A stretch of 38,237 nucleotides of DNA from Pseudopontixanthobacter vadosimaris (lineage in GTDB: Bacteria; Pseudomonadota; Alphaproteobacteria; Sphingomonadales; Sphingomonadaceae): contig NZ_JABASZ010000012.1 in assembly GCF_012979275.1 (NCBI RefSeq), positions 1 through 38,237 of the forward strand, given 5' to 3'. A program made the position numbers and the translations under genes. Position 1 is the stretch's first letter; every line of letters begins with the position of its first letter. A model generated the notes under the pieces. The model saw nothing but the letters and a program-made list of their open reading frames with translations, searched no databases and was not told where the DNA came from. Below, piece after piece: positions 1 through 7,967 of the stretch.

Positions 1-1
1 C

Positions 2-379
2 GTGCCATCGGGGGCGATGAATTGCACGGTAACACTCATGCGGTCTGCTCCCTTGCAGCGCGCTCCGCCGCCGCCGCCGCCCAGTGTGCCGCCGACGCAG
101 GCGCAGCCCCGCAATGCGGCTGAATGGATCACCACGTCGGATTACCGGCCGAGCTGGGTCAGCCGGGAATATACCGGCACCGTCACGGTTTCGCTGAATG
201 TCGGTGCTAACGGCAGGGTGGCAGGATGCAACGTCACGGGTGGTTCCGCACCCCAGGAACTGAAGGATGCGTCATGCCGGCTCATCGAACGGCGCGCCCG
301 CTTCAATGCGGCGACCAGGAATGGCGACGATGTCGCCGGAACCTACACGACGTCTATTCGCTGGCAGCTTCCTGACTAG
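2..379 (+). CDS. tonB: TonB C-terminal domain protein (5' end outside window)
   Basis: This is the C-terminal part of an energy transducer that carries proton-motive-force energy from the inner-membrane ExbB/ExbD complex to outer-membrane receptors. The visible 125 residues show a short proline run (about residues 22-28), typical of the periplasm-spanning arm. A TonB C-terminal fold follows: the TGTVTVSLNVGANGRV strand pair, then a helix ending CRLIERRARFNAA. Two cysteines (in GCNVTG and ASCRLIE) are a common pair in TonB-like proteins of sphingomonads and may form a disulfide. The reading frame is open at the left edge, so the true start, membrane anchor and any extra N-terminal domain are not visible. 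It is followed after 83 bp by exbB and two exbD genes, which supports the role. The receptors it serves cannot be told from here. Confidence 0.85.
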   Translation: MPSGAMNCTVTLMRSAPLQRAPPPPPPSVPPTQAQPRNAAEWITTSDYRPSWVSREYTGTVTVSLNVGANGRVAGCNVTGGSAPQELKDASCRLIERRARFNAATRNGDDVAGTYTTSIRWQLPD

Positions 380-462
380 ACCGAATTGCGATCGGCGCTC
401 ATTCTGGGGCGCCGATTGTCCAGACTGTTTCAATATTGCTTATATTCGAGAGGACATCTCCA

Positions 463-1302
463 ATGACTTTCAATTTTATTGCCGCTGTGGCCGGTGAAGA
501 AGCACCGCAGAACGCTTTCGGTTTCTTCGAGGCGATGGAACAGGGCGGGCCGATCGCCTGGTCCATCTTCGCCGTTCTGGTGATCATGTCGGTCGGTTCT
601 TTCTACATCCTGATCACGAAGCTGCTCGAACAGCGCAAGGTCATGAACCAGTACAAGGCTGTTCAGTCCAGCTTCTGGCGGGCGAACAATCTGCGTGAAG
701 GCGCGAACAAGCTGGACAAGAGCAGCGCATGGCGCCAGCTCGTCGACGATGGTCTCGCCGCTCAGGAAGAGCATGGCAAGATGCCCAACAATCTCGAAGC
801 GCATGACTGGCTGCACGGATCGCTCGCCCGGTCGGAAGCATCCATCAATACCAAGCTGGCCGGCGGCCTGCCCTTCCTCGCCTCGGTCGGCGCAACCGCG
901 CCGTTCGTGGGCCTGCTCGGCACGGTTATCGGCATCTACCGCGCACTCATCAACATCGGCCTTGCCGGTTCGGCGTCGATCGACAAGGTCGCCGGCCCCG
1001 TCGGTGAAGCCCTGATCATGACCGCCATCGGCCTGCTGGTCGCAGTTCCGGCCGTGCTGGCCTACAACTGGCTGCAGAGCCGTAACAAGAAGATCGCGGC
1101 CATGCTCGCGGGCTTCTCGACCGATCTGCTCGCCAATATCACTTCGGACGGTGCCGTGCGACCGGACTATTCGGCCAAGACCACGACCACGACGACGAAG
1201 ACTGCCACCACCGGCAAGCCCGCTTCGGCTCCTGCTCCGGTCGCGGCGAAGACCGGCACGGCGACAGGCACGACAACGACCACGACGACCCGCAAGGCCT
1301 GA
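463..1302 (+). CDS. exbB: ExbB / TolQ / MotA family proton-channel protein
   Basis: Inner-membrane subunit that forms the pentameric proton-channel scaffold of the TonB motor. Of 279 residues, the first hydrophobic segment lies near residues 30-52 (IAWSIFAVLVIMSVGSF). The paired ExbB segments follow: FLASVGATAPFVGLLGTVIGIYRAL and ALIMTAIGLLVAVPAVLAYNW, carrying the conserved TAPFVGLLGTV and TAIGLLVAVPA signatures. The ATG at 463 was chosen because GAGAGGA lies 8 nt upstream; an in-frame TTG at 436 lacks such a site. The C-terminal 50 or so residues are unusual: a threonine-rich, lysine/alanine/proline-containing tail (TTTTTT, TATGTTTTTTT) that is low-complexity and not part of the core fold. 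It is probably cytoplasmic. The position between tonB and exbD fixes the function with high confidence. Confidence 0.95.
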   Translation: MTFNFIAAVAGEEAPQNAFGFFEAMEQGGPIAWSIFAVLVIMSVGSFYILITKLLEQRKVMNQYKAVQSSFWRANNLREGANKLDKSSAWRQLVDDGLAAQEEHGKMPNNLEAHDWLHGSLARSEASINTKLAGGLPFLASVGATAPFVGLLGTVIGIYRALINIGLAGSASIDKVAGPVGEALIMTAIGLLVAVPAVLAYNWLQSRNKKIAAMLAGFSTDLLANITSDGAVRPDYSAKTTTTTTKTATTGKPASAPAPVAAKTGTATGTTTTTTTRKA

Positions 1303-1387
1303 ACCCTGCGTCAAGGACGCGGCGGGCACCATCTGGATGTCCGCCGCATCGGCCCCAAGCGGTCAATTCAACGGATAGGATGTAAAA

Positions 1388-1921
1388 ATGGCGATCTCAG
1401 GCGGCGGCGGCGACATGGAAACCCCGATGTCCGACATCAACACCACCCCACTGGTGGACGTGATGCTCGTGCTGCTGATCATCTTCCTGATCGCGGTTCC
1501 GGTCGCGATCCAGACCATCGATCAGTTGCAGATTCCGATCATCGAATCGACGGAATCCAAGGACAAGGTCGAAAACCTGTTGCTGACGGTCAGCACCACC
1601 GACGCTGCCGGCCGCAGCGCCGGCGAACCGGGCTATACGGGCGCATCGCGCGATGGGGAATGCCGGGTCTATTTCAACAACACGACCCCGGTGGATTCCG
1701 AGGAACTGTATGACCAGGCCTTCAACCGGCTCGATGCCATCGTGCAGCGCGCGGGTGGCCCGGAACAGATTATGTCAGACCCGGAACTGATCCCGCAGGT
1801 TCACATCCGCGGCGATGTCGATGCCCCCTGGCGCTGTGTTGCCGGTACGATCTACAATGTGCAGGCAGCCGGATACCCGACGGTCGGCTTTATCTCGAAC
1901 CCGGTCGCGCCAGGCATCTGA
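1388..1921 (+). CDS. exbD: ExbD / TolR family biopolymer transporter, first copy
   Basis: Stator-type partner of ExbB with one membrane pass and a periplasmic domain. The N-terminus has the canonical MSDINTTPLVDVMLVLLIIFLI segment, with the essential membrane aspartate at about residue 24. The 177 residues are longer than the second copy. The periplasmic part carries an insertion with two cysteines (GECRVYF and PWRCVAG) that could form a disulfide. It starts at ATG 1388 after an ATAGGATG ribosome-binding region, 85 nt behind exbB. Two dissimilar exbD genes behind one exbB are a common arrangement in sphingomonads and Caulobacter relatives, where the second ExbD can be needed for particular TonB substrates (established in Xanthomonas for exbD2; applied here by inference). 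Confidence 0.94.
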   Translation: MAISGGGGDMETPMSDINTTPLVDVMLVLLIIFLIAVPVAIQTIDQLQIPIIESTESKDKVENLLLTVSTTDAAGRSAGEPGYTGASRDGECRVYFNNTTPVDSEELYDQAFNRLDAIVQRAGGPEQIMSDPELIPQVHIRGDVDAPWRCVAGTIYNVQAAGYPTVGFISNPVAPGI

Positions 1922-1972
1922 TCGCAGCGATGCGGCAGACCGGCACCAGCTTTAATTCAGGAGTAACCCACG

Positions 1973-2416
1973 ATGGCAATGTCAGGCGGCAAGGACGACG
2001 GTTCGCCGATGATGGAAATGAACACGACGCCGCTTATCGACGTCATGCTCGTTCTGCTCATCATGTTCATCATCACCATTCCGGTGGCGACCCACTCGAC
2101 CAATATCGATCTTCCGCAGCCCAATAACGATGCGAACACTCCGGAAGTCGACCCGATCCAGAACAAGATCGTGCTGACCCAGCAGGGCGAGATCCTGTGG
2201 AATGGCGACGCGATCAACGATCAGGAACTGGTCTATAATCTGCAGCAGAGCCGCAATTTCGAGGTCGAACCCGAATTGCAGTTCGAACCCGAGGCGCTCG
2301 CCAGCTATGACCTTTCCGCCAATGTGCTGAACATCATCAAGGCATCGGGCGTTACGCGGTTCGGATTCGTAGGAAACGAGAAATACCGTACCTTCGCCGG
2401 TCCGAACGGCGGCTGA
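1973..2416 (+). CDS. exbD: ExbD / TolR family biopolymer transporter, second copy
   Basis: Second ExbD of the operon, 147 residues. It has the signature MMEMNTTPLIDVMLVLLIMFIITIPV, with the membrane aspartate at about residue 23. A shorter periplasmic domain ends in the usual KASGVTRFGFVGNEKY strand. CAGGAG sits 8 nt before the ATG. It lacks the cysteine pair and the central insertion of the first copy, so the two are paralogues with different periplasmic faces rather than a recent duplication. It is the last gene of the tonB-exbB-exbD-exbD unit and is followed at once by a strong terminator. Confidence 0.94.
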   Translation: MAMSGGKDDGSPMMEMNTTPLIDVMLVLLIMFIITIPVATHSTNIDLPQPNNDANTPEVDPIQNKIVLTQQGEILWNGDAINDQELVYNLQQSRNFEVEPELQFEPEALASYDLSANVLNIIKASGVTRFGFVGNEKYRTFAGPNGG

Positions 2417-2439
2417 CTTGCGGCCCAGTACGAATGATG

Positions 2440-2470
2440 AAAAGGGGCGGAGCGATCCGCCCCTTTTCTT
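2440..2470 (+). terminator. Rho-independent terminator of the tonB-exbBD operon
   Basis: A perfect 12-bp stem (2440-2451 with 2456-2467) closes a GCGA tetraloop. Its 3' arm ends in TTTT followed by CTT. It begins 23 nt after the exbD stop codon. Because the 5' arm starts with AAAA, the structure could also stop transcription arriving on the minus strand from the helicase gene. Confidence 0.9.
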
Positions 2471-2603
2471 TGCGTGTTCCTTCCGGCTCGCACCCTCGCC
2501 CTGTCACTCACCAGGTCACTCACCAGATGAGCTTCGGGGCTCTTGCCAGCATGTCCGCGGCGGCTCTGCCAACGCGGTGACCTCAGGCACCCCCGCCGGC
2601 CTG

Positions 2604-5063
2604 TCAGTCACTCTCGATCAGCGGCAAATCCGTCCGCATCGCAGCAGACGCGAGGCTCTCCGCCTCCAGCAGCAGATCATCATCCACGGATCCTTGCGGC
2701 AAATTCTCCCGGCCGATCACCACCATCACCGGTACCGCCAGGGGGCTGACGCGGTCCAGTTCGACATGAACCAGGTCACGGGCCGACCGTTCCAGCAAAT
2801 TCCCCAGTCGCCCGACATCGGTCATCCGCTCGCGCGCATCGGCCCATGCTGCCTCCAGCAACACATGCTCGGGTTCGTATTTGCGCAGCACATCATAGAT
2901 GAGGTCGGTCGAGAAGGTCACCTGCTTTCCGCTCTTGCGACGGCCCGGCTGCTGTCGTTCGACCATGCCGGCAATCACCGCAACGTCGCGGAAGGCACGG
3001 CGCAGCAGGTGCGATTCCTGCACCCATTCGACGAATTCATGCGCCAGAATGTCGGGTGAGAGCAGCGGGGCGGGATCCTTCACAGGGTCAAGCCCCCAGA
3101 CCGCCAGCGAATAGTCATTGGCGACGAAGCCGCCGGGCCGGAGGCCGCGCTCCTCCATCCGCCGCGTGATCAACATCCCCAGCGACTGGTTCGCATTCCA
3201 GCCTTCGAAGGTGTAATACACACTATATTCCCGCTGCCCGTGCGGAAAGCTTTCAACCAGCAGCTGGTTCGGCCCCGGCATCTGGCTGCGCCAGTCCTGC
3301 ACTTCCAGCCATTCGCGCACATCGTCGGGAAAACGCGCCCATCCGGCCCGGTCCACCAGCATCTCGCGCACCCGCCCGGCCAGATGCGTTGTCAGCGGCA
3401 TCCGCTGCCCGCCGTAGGAAGGGATCATGGCCGCCTTCTTCGCCGCCCGCACGATCACCTCCATGTCCTTCACCTTCTCCACCTCCAGGCTCATGCCCGC
3501 GAAGGAAAAGGTGTCCCTGGGCGAAAGCGCGGCGGCGAAGCGTTCCTCCACCTTGCCCAGCGACCTCCCATTGCCGAACCGCACGTTCAGCATTTCCGAA
3601 TCCACGATGATGCCGGCATTGAGCCGGTGGCGGGCGGCATGTTCGGGGTGGGCCAGCCGCCATGTGCCGTCCCGCTCCCGAACGATGCGCTTGAACCGGT
3701 CATAGGCCTTCAGCGCATAGCCGCCGGTGGCGACAAAGGTCAGCACGCGCTGCCAGATGGCCTCGTCGACATAGGCGTAGGCGAGGCTGGAGCGCACCTC
3801 GGCAAGCAGCACTGCCTCGTCGAACGGCGCGGCGCAGGCGCAGGCCATGATATGCTGCGCCAGCACGTCCAACCCGCCTGGACGGAAATCCTCGCCGTCG
3901 CGCTGCCCTTCCTCCACCGCGTCGCGTGCTGCCGTCGCTTCGAGGAATTCGAACCGGTTTCCCGGCACCAGCAGGGCGCGGCTCGGCTGGTCGAGCCGGT
4001 GGTTGGCCCGGCCGACGCGTTGCAGCAGCCGGCTCGATCCCTTGGGCGCGCCCATCTGCACGACCAGGTCGATATCGCCCCAGTCGACACCCAGATCGAG
4101 GCTGCTGGTCGCCACCAGCGCCCGCAAGGTGCCTTCCGCCATCGCGCCTTCCACCTTGCGGCGCGCTTCTTTCGACAGCGAGCCATGGTGGACACCGATG
4201 GGCAGATTGTCCTCGTTCACATCCCACAGGTTCTGGAAGATATATTCGGCCAGAAACCGGGTATTGGTGAAGATCAGCGTCGTCCTGTTAGCCTTGATCC
4301 GCTCGTAAAGCTGGGGGATCGCCCAGGTCGCCGCATGGCCGCCCCATGGCACGCGTTCCTCCAGCGGCAGCAGGATCTCGACCTCAGGATCTGCCCCCGC
4401 CTCGCCCTGCACCAGGGCGACATTGTCGATATCGCCATGCGGCGCCAGCCATTCGCGAAAACCCTGCGGGTCCGCCACCGTGGCGGACAGCGCCGCCCGC
4501 TGCACATCGGGCGCGATCGCCTCCAGCCGCGCCAGCGCCAGCGCCAGAAGATCGCCGCGCTTGCCGGTAGCGAAGGCGTGGATTTCGTCCACGATCACCC
4601 GCTTCAATCCGGCGAACATCTCGAAACTTTCGGGATAGGACAGCAGCAGCGACAGGGATTCAGGCGTGGTCAGCAGCACATGCGGGGGCTTCGTACGCTG
4701 CTTCTTCTTGCGATCGGATGAGGTGTCGCCGCTCCGCGCCTCCACGCGGATCGGCAGCCCCATCTCCTTCACCGGCACCACCAGATTGCGGTGCACGTCA
4801 TGCGCCAGCGCCTTCAAAGGCGAGACATAGAGCGTGTGCAACCCCTCGGGTGCGGGATTTCCGTCCAGACGCGACGGCGTGAAAGCGGCGAGCGTCGGCA
4901 AGAACCCCGCCAGCGTCTTTCCTGCGCCGGTATCTGCCACCAGCATCGCGTGCATACCCGCATCGGCCGCTTCCAGCATCTCGGACTGATGACGACGGAT
5001 GCGCCAGCCACGGCCAGAGAACCATGCATCGATTTCAGGGGGTATGCTCGCGCCGGCCATCAC
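2604..5063 (-). CDS. Ligase-associated DEXH-box helicase (Lhr-like, DNA damage response)
   Basis: Superfamily 2 helicase of 819 residues, about the normal length of the family found with ATP-dependent DNA ligases in bacterial repair clusters. Visible motifs are Walker A ADTGAGKT (43-50), the DEIH box (159-162), SAT (193-195) and motif VI QRVGRANHR (348-356). A long Lhr-type C-terminal region follows. The protein begins ATG-ATG, so the start may be one codon later. The usual partners (ATP-dependent ligase, beta-lactamase-fold exonuclease, PdeM phosphoesterase) are not adjacent here: downstream is the exbD terminator and upstream a BON-domain gene. The helicase therefore stands alone in this window. 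Function in DNA repair is assigned from the family. Confidence 0.93.
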   Translation of the reverse strand: MMAGASIPPEIDAWFSGRGWRIRRHQSEMLEAADAGMHAMLVADTGAGKTLAGFLPTLAAFTPSRLDGNPAPEGLHTLYVSPLKALAHDVHRNLVVPVKEMGLPIRVEARSGDTSSDRKKKQRTKPPHVLLTTPESLSLLLSYPESFEMFAGLKRVIVDEIHAFATGKRGDLLALALARLEAIAPDVQRAALSATVADPQGFREWLAPHGDIDNVALVQGEAGADPEVEILLPLEERVPWGGHAATWAIPQLYERIKANRTTLIFTNTRFLAEYIFQNLWDVNEDNLPIGVHHGSLSKEARRKVEGAMAEGTLRALVATSSLDLGVDWGDIDLVVQMGAPKGSSRLLQRVGRANHRLDQPSRALLVPGNRFEFLEATAARDAVEEGQRDGEDFRPGGLDVLAQHIMACACAAPFDEAVLLAEVRSSLAYAYVDEAIWQRVLTFVATGGYALKAYDRFKRIVRERDGTWRLAHPEHAARHRLNAGIIVDSEMLNVRFGNGRSLGKVEERFAAALSPRDTFSFAGMSLEVEKVKDMEVIVRAAKKAAMIPSYGGQRMPLTTHLAGRVREMLVDRAGWARFPDDVREWLEVQDWRSQMPGPNQLLVESFPHGQREYSVYYTFEGWNANQSLGMLITRRMEERGLRPGGFVANDYSLAVWGLDPVKDPAPLLSPDILAHEFVEWVQESHLLRRAFRDVAVIAGMVERQQPGRRKSGKQVTFSTDLIYDVLRKYEPEHVLLEAAWADARERMTDVGRLGNLLERSARDLVHVELDRVSPLAVPVMVVIGRENLPQGSVDDDLLLEAESLASAAMRTDLPLIESD

Positions 5064-5087
5064 TGACCATCTATAACAGAACGACGA

Positions 5088-5109
5088 GACCCTTAAGGCA
5101 AAAAGGGTC
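5088..5109. other. Short inverted repeat upstream of the helicase gene
   Basis: GACCCTT (5088-5094) and AAGGGTC (5103-5109) are perfect complements separated by 8 nt. This lies 25 nt upstream of the helicase start codon, within its leader or promoter. It has no T-tract and could be an operator or simply chance. No known regulator motif is recognised. Confidence 0.3.
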
Positions 5110-5178
5110 GCCGCGCCTTCCGCATGACACCTCCATACCGCGCTGCAGGATGAGCGGACCTACCTGCGAGCCGAACCG

Positions 5179-5193
5179 TGCAACCAAGTTGCA
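5179..5193. promoter_or_regulatory. Candidate operator dyad upstream of the BON-domain gene
   Basis: TGCAAC and GTTGCA form a perfect 6-bp dyad around CAA, about 94 nt before the BON-domain start codon and in the divergent spacer with the helicase gene. The position suits a regulator site for either gene. No named regulator is recognised. Confidence 0.3.
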
Positions 5194-5286
5194 GCCCGAC
5201 CGTTATGTATTCATAAGGGTGATACGCGGCCGAGAACTGCCGATCGCGGCGTATCGATTGCTCCCCGGCAGTATAGGAGAAAATCT

Positions 5287-6132
5287 ATGAGAAACCGTAA
5301 CGATAATTACAGTAGCGGCTATCGCAGCAACTATCGCCAATCCGAACAGATGCGTGACGATCCCAATTTCCGCGGTGACAGCTGGGGCGGCCAGATGGGT
5401 GACTACAACAGCCGCAGCGATTTCGAGGGCAGCTATGACGATCAGGGTAGCCAGTCACGCCAGCAGCAATATCGCGGCGGCGGCCAGCAATATGCGGCAG
5501 AAGGGCGTGGTTTCGGAACCCGTAGCTATGGACAGCCCTATGGCGGCCGTGGCCGGCAGCGTGATTTCGACGGCGACAATTTCGGCGGAGACGATTTCGT
5601 AATGGAACGTGACCGCAACTCCTATGGCGGTACCGCCGGTTTCGGTTCGGGATCGCGTTATAGCGGCACCCGTCGCGGCTATCGCGATCATTATGACGAT
5701 GATCGTGGCTTCTTCGAAAAGGCAGGCGATACGGTGTCCGGCTGGTTCGACGATGACGATGACGATTATCGCCGCGGCAACCGCAGCTATCGCGGGGAAA
5801 GCCATCGCGGACGCGGTCCGAAGAATTACACCCGATCGAACGAACGCCTGCTGGAAGATGCCAGCGAACGGCTGATGCACGACCATCATGTCGATGCCCG
5901 TAACATCCAGGTGACGGCCGACAATGGCGAGGTGACCCTGGACGGTACCGTGGACAGCCGCCGGGCCAAGCGCCGGGCAGAGGATTGCGTGCATGACATG
6001 AGCGGCGTGACGCATGTGCAGAACAATCTGCGGATCGTCGATCGCGATGACGATCGTTACGGTGACCGGGACGACGTGAAGACGTATCCGAACGATCCCG
6101 ACGCCACCAACAAGGCTGTGCCGCGCAGCTAA
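5287..6132 (+). CDS. BON-domain protein with Arg/Gly/Tyr/Asp-rich N-terminal region
   Basis: Protein of 281 residues in two parts. Residues 1 to about 190 are low-complexity and rich in Gly, Arg, Tyr, Ser and Asp, with a run of six Asp and repeated GYR/RSY/RGG patches. Residues of about 195-250 form a BON domain (LLEDASERLMHD, NIQVTADNGEVTLDGTVDSRRAKRRAE, VTHVQNNLRI). BON domains bind membranes or phospholipid and are frequent in envelope-stress proteins such as OsmY. No signal peptide is evident, so this one may be cytoplasmic. AGGAG (5275-5279) precedes the ATG at 5287. In sphingomonads similar proteins are often under general stress control, but no clear sigma-EcfG promoter was found here. 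Exact role unknown. Confidence 0.85.
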   Translation: MRNRNDNYSSGYRSNYRQSEQMRDDPNFRGDSWGGQMGDYNSRSDFEGSYDDQGSQSRQQQYRGGGQQYAAEGRGFGTRSYGQPYGGRGRQRDFDGDNFGGDDFVMERDRNSYGGTAGFGSGSRYSGTRRGYRDHYDDDRGFFEKAGDTVSGWFDDDDDDYRRGNRSYRGESHRGRGPKNYTRSNERLLEDASERLMHDHHVDARNIQVTADNGEVTLDGTVDSRRAKRRAEDCVHDMSGVTHVQNNLRIVDRDDDRYGDRDDVKTYPNDPDATNKAVPRS

Positions 6133-6167
6133 CGGTCAGGCGCTGACGGCGCCTCACATCCAACCGG

Positions 6168-6197
6168 AAAGGGCTCCGCCGATGCGGAGCCCTTTTT
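6168..6197 (+). terminator. Rho-independent terminator after the BON-domain gene
   Basis: A perfect 12-bp stem (6168-6179 with 6184-6195) closes a CGAT loop, and its 3' arm runs into five T. It sits between two convergent genes and mainly serves the plus strand. The AAA at the base of the 5' arm allows weaker use by the mutase operon on the minus strand. Confidence 0.9.
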
Positions 6198-6228
6198 CAT
6201 GCGGCAGGGATCGGGCAGAGGGCGGCAG

Positions 6229-7644
6229 CTAGTGCCCCGCCTCTTCGCCCCGCTCCAGTCCCGATGCGGCGAGCTGCGCGTCAATCTGGGCCATGAGCCG
6301 GTCGAGGCCCGCCTGGCTCTCGCTCTCCGCCCGGGCGACCAGCACGTCCTGCGTGTTCGAGGCGCGCAGCAGCCACCATCCATCCCTGTCGGTCACCCGC
6401 ACGCCGTCGGTTCCATCGACCACGGCATCGGTGCCGGAAAGGCGCTGTTTCACCTCTTCGATAGCGGCGAACTTGCGGCTTTCATCGACCTGAAACCGCA
6501 TTTCCGGCGTATTGACCAGCGCGGGCATCGCACCGCGCAGCTCCGTAACGCTCCTGCCCAGCCGCGCGCTGGCCGCGATAAGGCGGATGCCGGCATAGAG
6601 CGCATCATCATAGCCGTAATAATCGTCCTTGAAGAAGACGTGCCCGCTCATCTCTCCGGCCAGCGGTGCGCCGGTTTCCTTCATTTTGGATTTAATCAGC
6701 GAATGGCCGGTCTTCCACATCAGCGGCTTCCCGCCGTGCGCCTCGACATGATCGAACAGGGCGCGGCTGGCCTTCACATCGGCGATTATGGTGGCGCCAG
6801 GTAGTTTTGCGAGGAGGTCCTCGGCATAGATCATTAACAGCTGATCCCCCCATATGACCCTGCCTTCGCCGTCGATCGCGCCGATCCTGTCGCCATCGCC
6901 GTCGAAAGCCACTCCGAAGTCGAGCTTCTTGGCTTCGACCAGGCTGCGAAGATCCTCCAGATTCGCTTCGACGGTGGGATCGGGATGATGATTGGGGAAA
7001 TTGCCATCGATCTCGGTAAACAGCAGATGATGTTCGCCCGGAAGCCGGGCCGCCAGCGCCTCGAGCGCGGGTCCGGCCGCACCGTTGCCATTGTCCCACC
7101 CGACGCGCAGACCGGAGAGCGCGGCAGGTTCGATTCCGTCGAGTCCCCGCAGCAGGCGGTCGATATAGGCGTCCATCACCTCACGCGATTCGACGGTGCC
7201 CGTGCCTGCGGCCCAGCCGCCGTCCCCGGCTCCGATTTCTGCCAGGCGCCCGATCGTCAGTATGTCGTCCCCGAAAAACGGCCGCCCCTGGAATACCATC
7301 TTGAAGCCATTGTAATTGGCGGGATTATGACTGCCAGTTATCTGAATGCCGCCATCTATATCTTCGGCTGACGCCTCGGCATAATAAAGCATCGGCGTCG
7401 GCCCCATGCCAATCCGAACCACGTCGACACCGCTGCCGGTCAGCCCCTCTACCAGGGCATGCTCCAATACGGGCGAACTCGTCCTTCCATCGTAGCCGAC
7501 CGCCACTTTCGTACCCCCCGCCTGCCGCAGCAGAGTCGCGAAACCGCGTCCGATCGCGCGGGCATCGTCCGCGCCCAGGGTTTCGCCGATGATGCCGCGA
7601 ATGTCATATTCGCGCAGCACGGTGGGGTCGAATTGATGGCTCAT
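6229..7644 (-). CDS. pgmG: Phosphoglucomutase / phosphomannomutase
   Basis: Alpha-D-phosphohexomutase, 471 residues, interconverting glucose- or mannose-6-phosphate and the 1-phosphates needed for UDP-glucose and GDP-mannose. All four active-site loops are present: phosphoserine loop TGSHNP (103-108), metal loop DGDGDR (248-253), sugar-binding loop GEMSGH (330-335) and phosphate-binding loop RASNTQ (427-432). Its ATG overlaps the stop of the J-domain gene (ATGA), so it is translationally coupled as the third gene of the mipZ operon. In sphingomonads the bifunctional enzyme PgmG feeds sphingan-type EPS; equivalents elsewhere are called ManB or AlgC. A link to the EPS genes 3 kb away is likely but not proven by position. 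Confidence 0.93.
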   Translation of the reverse strand: MSHQFDPTVLREYDIRGIIGETLGADDARAIGRGFATLLRQAGGTKVAVGYDGRTSSPVLEHALVEGLTGSGVDVVRIGMGPTPMLYYAEASAEDIDGGIQITGSHNPANYNGFKMVFQGRPFFGDDILTIGRLAEIGAGDGGWAAGTGTVESREVMDAYIDRLLRGLDGIEPAALSGLRVGWDNGNGAAGPALEALAARLPGEHHLLFTEIDGNFPNHHPDPTVEANLEDLRSLVEAKKLDFGVAFDGDGDRIGAIDGEGRVIWGDQLLMIYAEDLLAKLPGATIIADVKASRALFDHVEAHGGKPLMWKTGHSLIKSKMKETGAPLAGEMSGHVFFKDDYYGYDDALYAGIRLIAASARLGRSVTELRGAMPALVNTPEMRFQVDESRKFAAIEEVKQRLSGTDAVVDGTDGVRVTDRDGWWLLRASNTQDVLVARAESESQAGLDRLMAQIDAQLAASGLERGEEAGH

Positions 7645-7964
7645 GCTCTGTCCTTCGGATGTTTCTTCAAATGTTCCAGCAACAGGTCGCGGGCGGCATT
7701 CGCTTCGTGAACTTCTTCATCGCTGCCGCCCCGGTCCGGATGGATAACGGACAGACGCCGCCGATGTGCCAAAGCGATCTCATCGGCTTTCGCACCCTGG
7801 CGCACACCCAGCACCCGCCGCGCATCGATCAGTTTCCGCCGTGCGGCTGGCCTGCCGCCCCTGCCCGAAATCACCTGGCCCCCAAGCATCTGCCACGGCC
7901 ATTTTCCGAACAGCATGTAACAGATGATGCAGAGCAGCCCGGCAATGACGAGGAGGCGCAGCAC
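7641..7964 (-). CDS. Small membrane-anchored J-domain protein
   Basis: Protein of 107 residues: an N-terminal hydrophobic helix (about residues 3-20, LLVIAGLLCIICYMLFG), a basic linker, and a C-terminal J domain with the diagnostic HPD tripeptide at 75-77 in HPDRGG. J domains stimulate the ATPase of DnaK-type chaperones; a membrane-tethered form would recruit DnaK to the inner membrane. It sits between mipZ (3-bp gap) and the hexosephosphate mutase (4-bp ATGA overlap), so all three are one operon. The substrate is unknown. The short DnaJ-like type with TM plus J domain resembles TimM14/DjlA-style membrane co-chaperones only in layout. Confidence 0.88.
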   Translation of the reverse strand: MLRLLVIAGLLCIICYMLFGKWPWQMLGGQVISGRGGRPAARRKLIDARRVLGVRQGAKADEIALAHRRRLSVIHPDRGGSDEEVHEANAARDLLLEHLKKHPKDRA

Positions 7965-7967
7965 GCG

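Noticed and set aside
430-1332. A 300-codon minus-strand frame opposite exbB.
   Set aside because: Arg/Gly-rich antisense translation without any recognisable fold; exbB on the plus strand is unambiguous.
3240-4721. A 493-codon open frame on the plus strand opposite the helicase gene.
   Set aside because: It is the mirror of a high-GC coding gene; its protein is rich in Arg, Pro, His and Gln with no domain, while the minus-strand frame has all helicase motifs.
5172-5204. Possible sigma-EcfG (general stress) promoter before the BON-domain gene: CGAAC at 5172 and CGTT at 5201.
   Set aside because: The spacer is 24 nt, well beyond the usual 15-17, and the first element lacks the leading GG.
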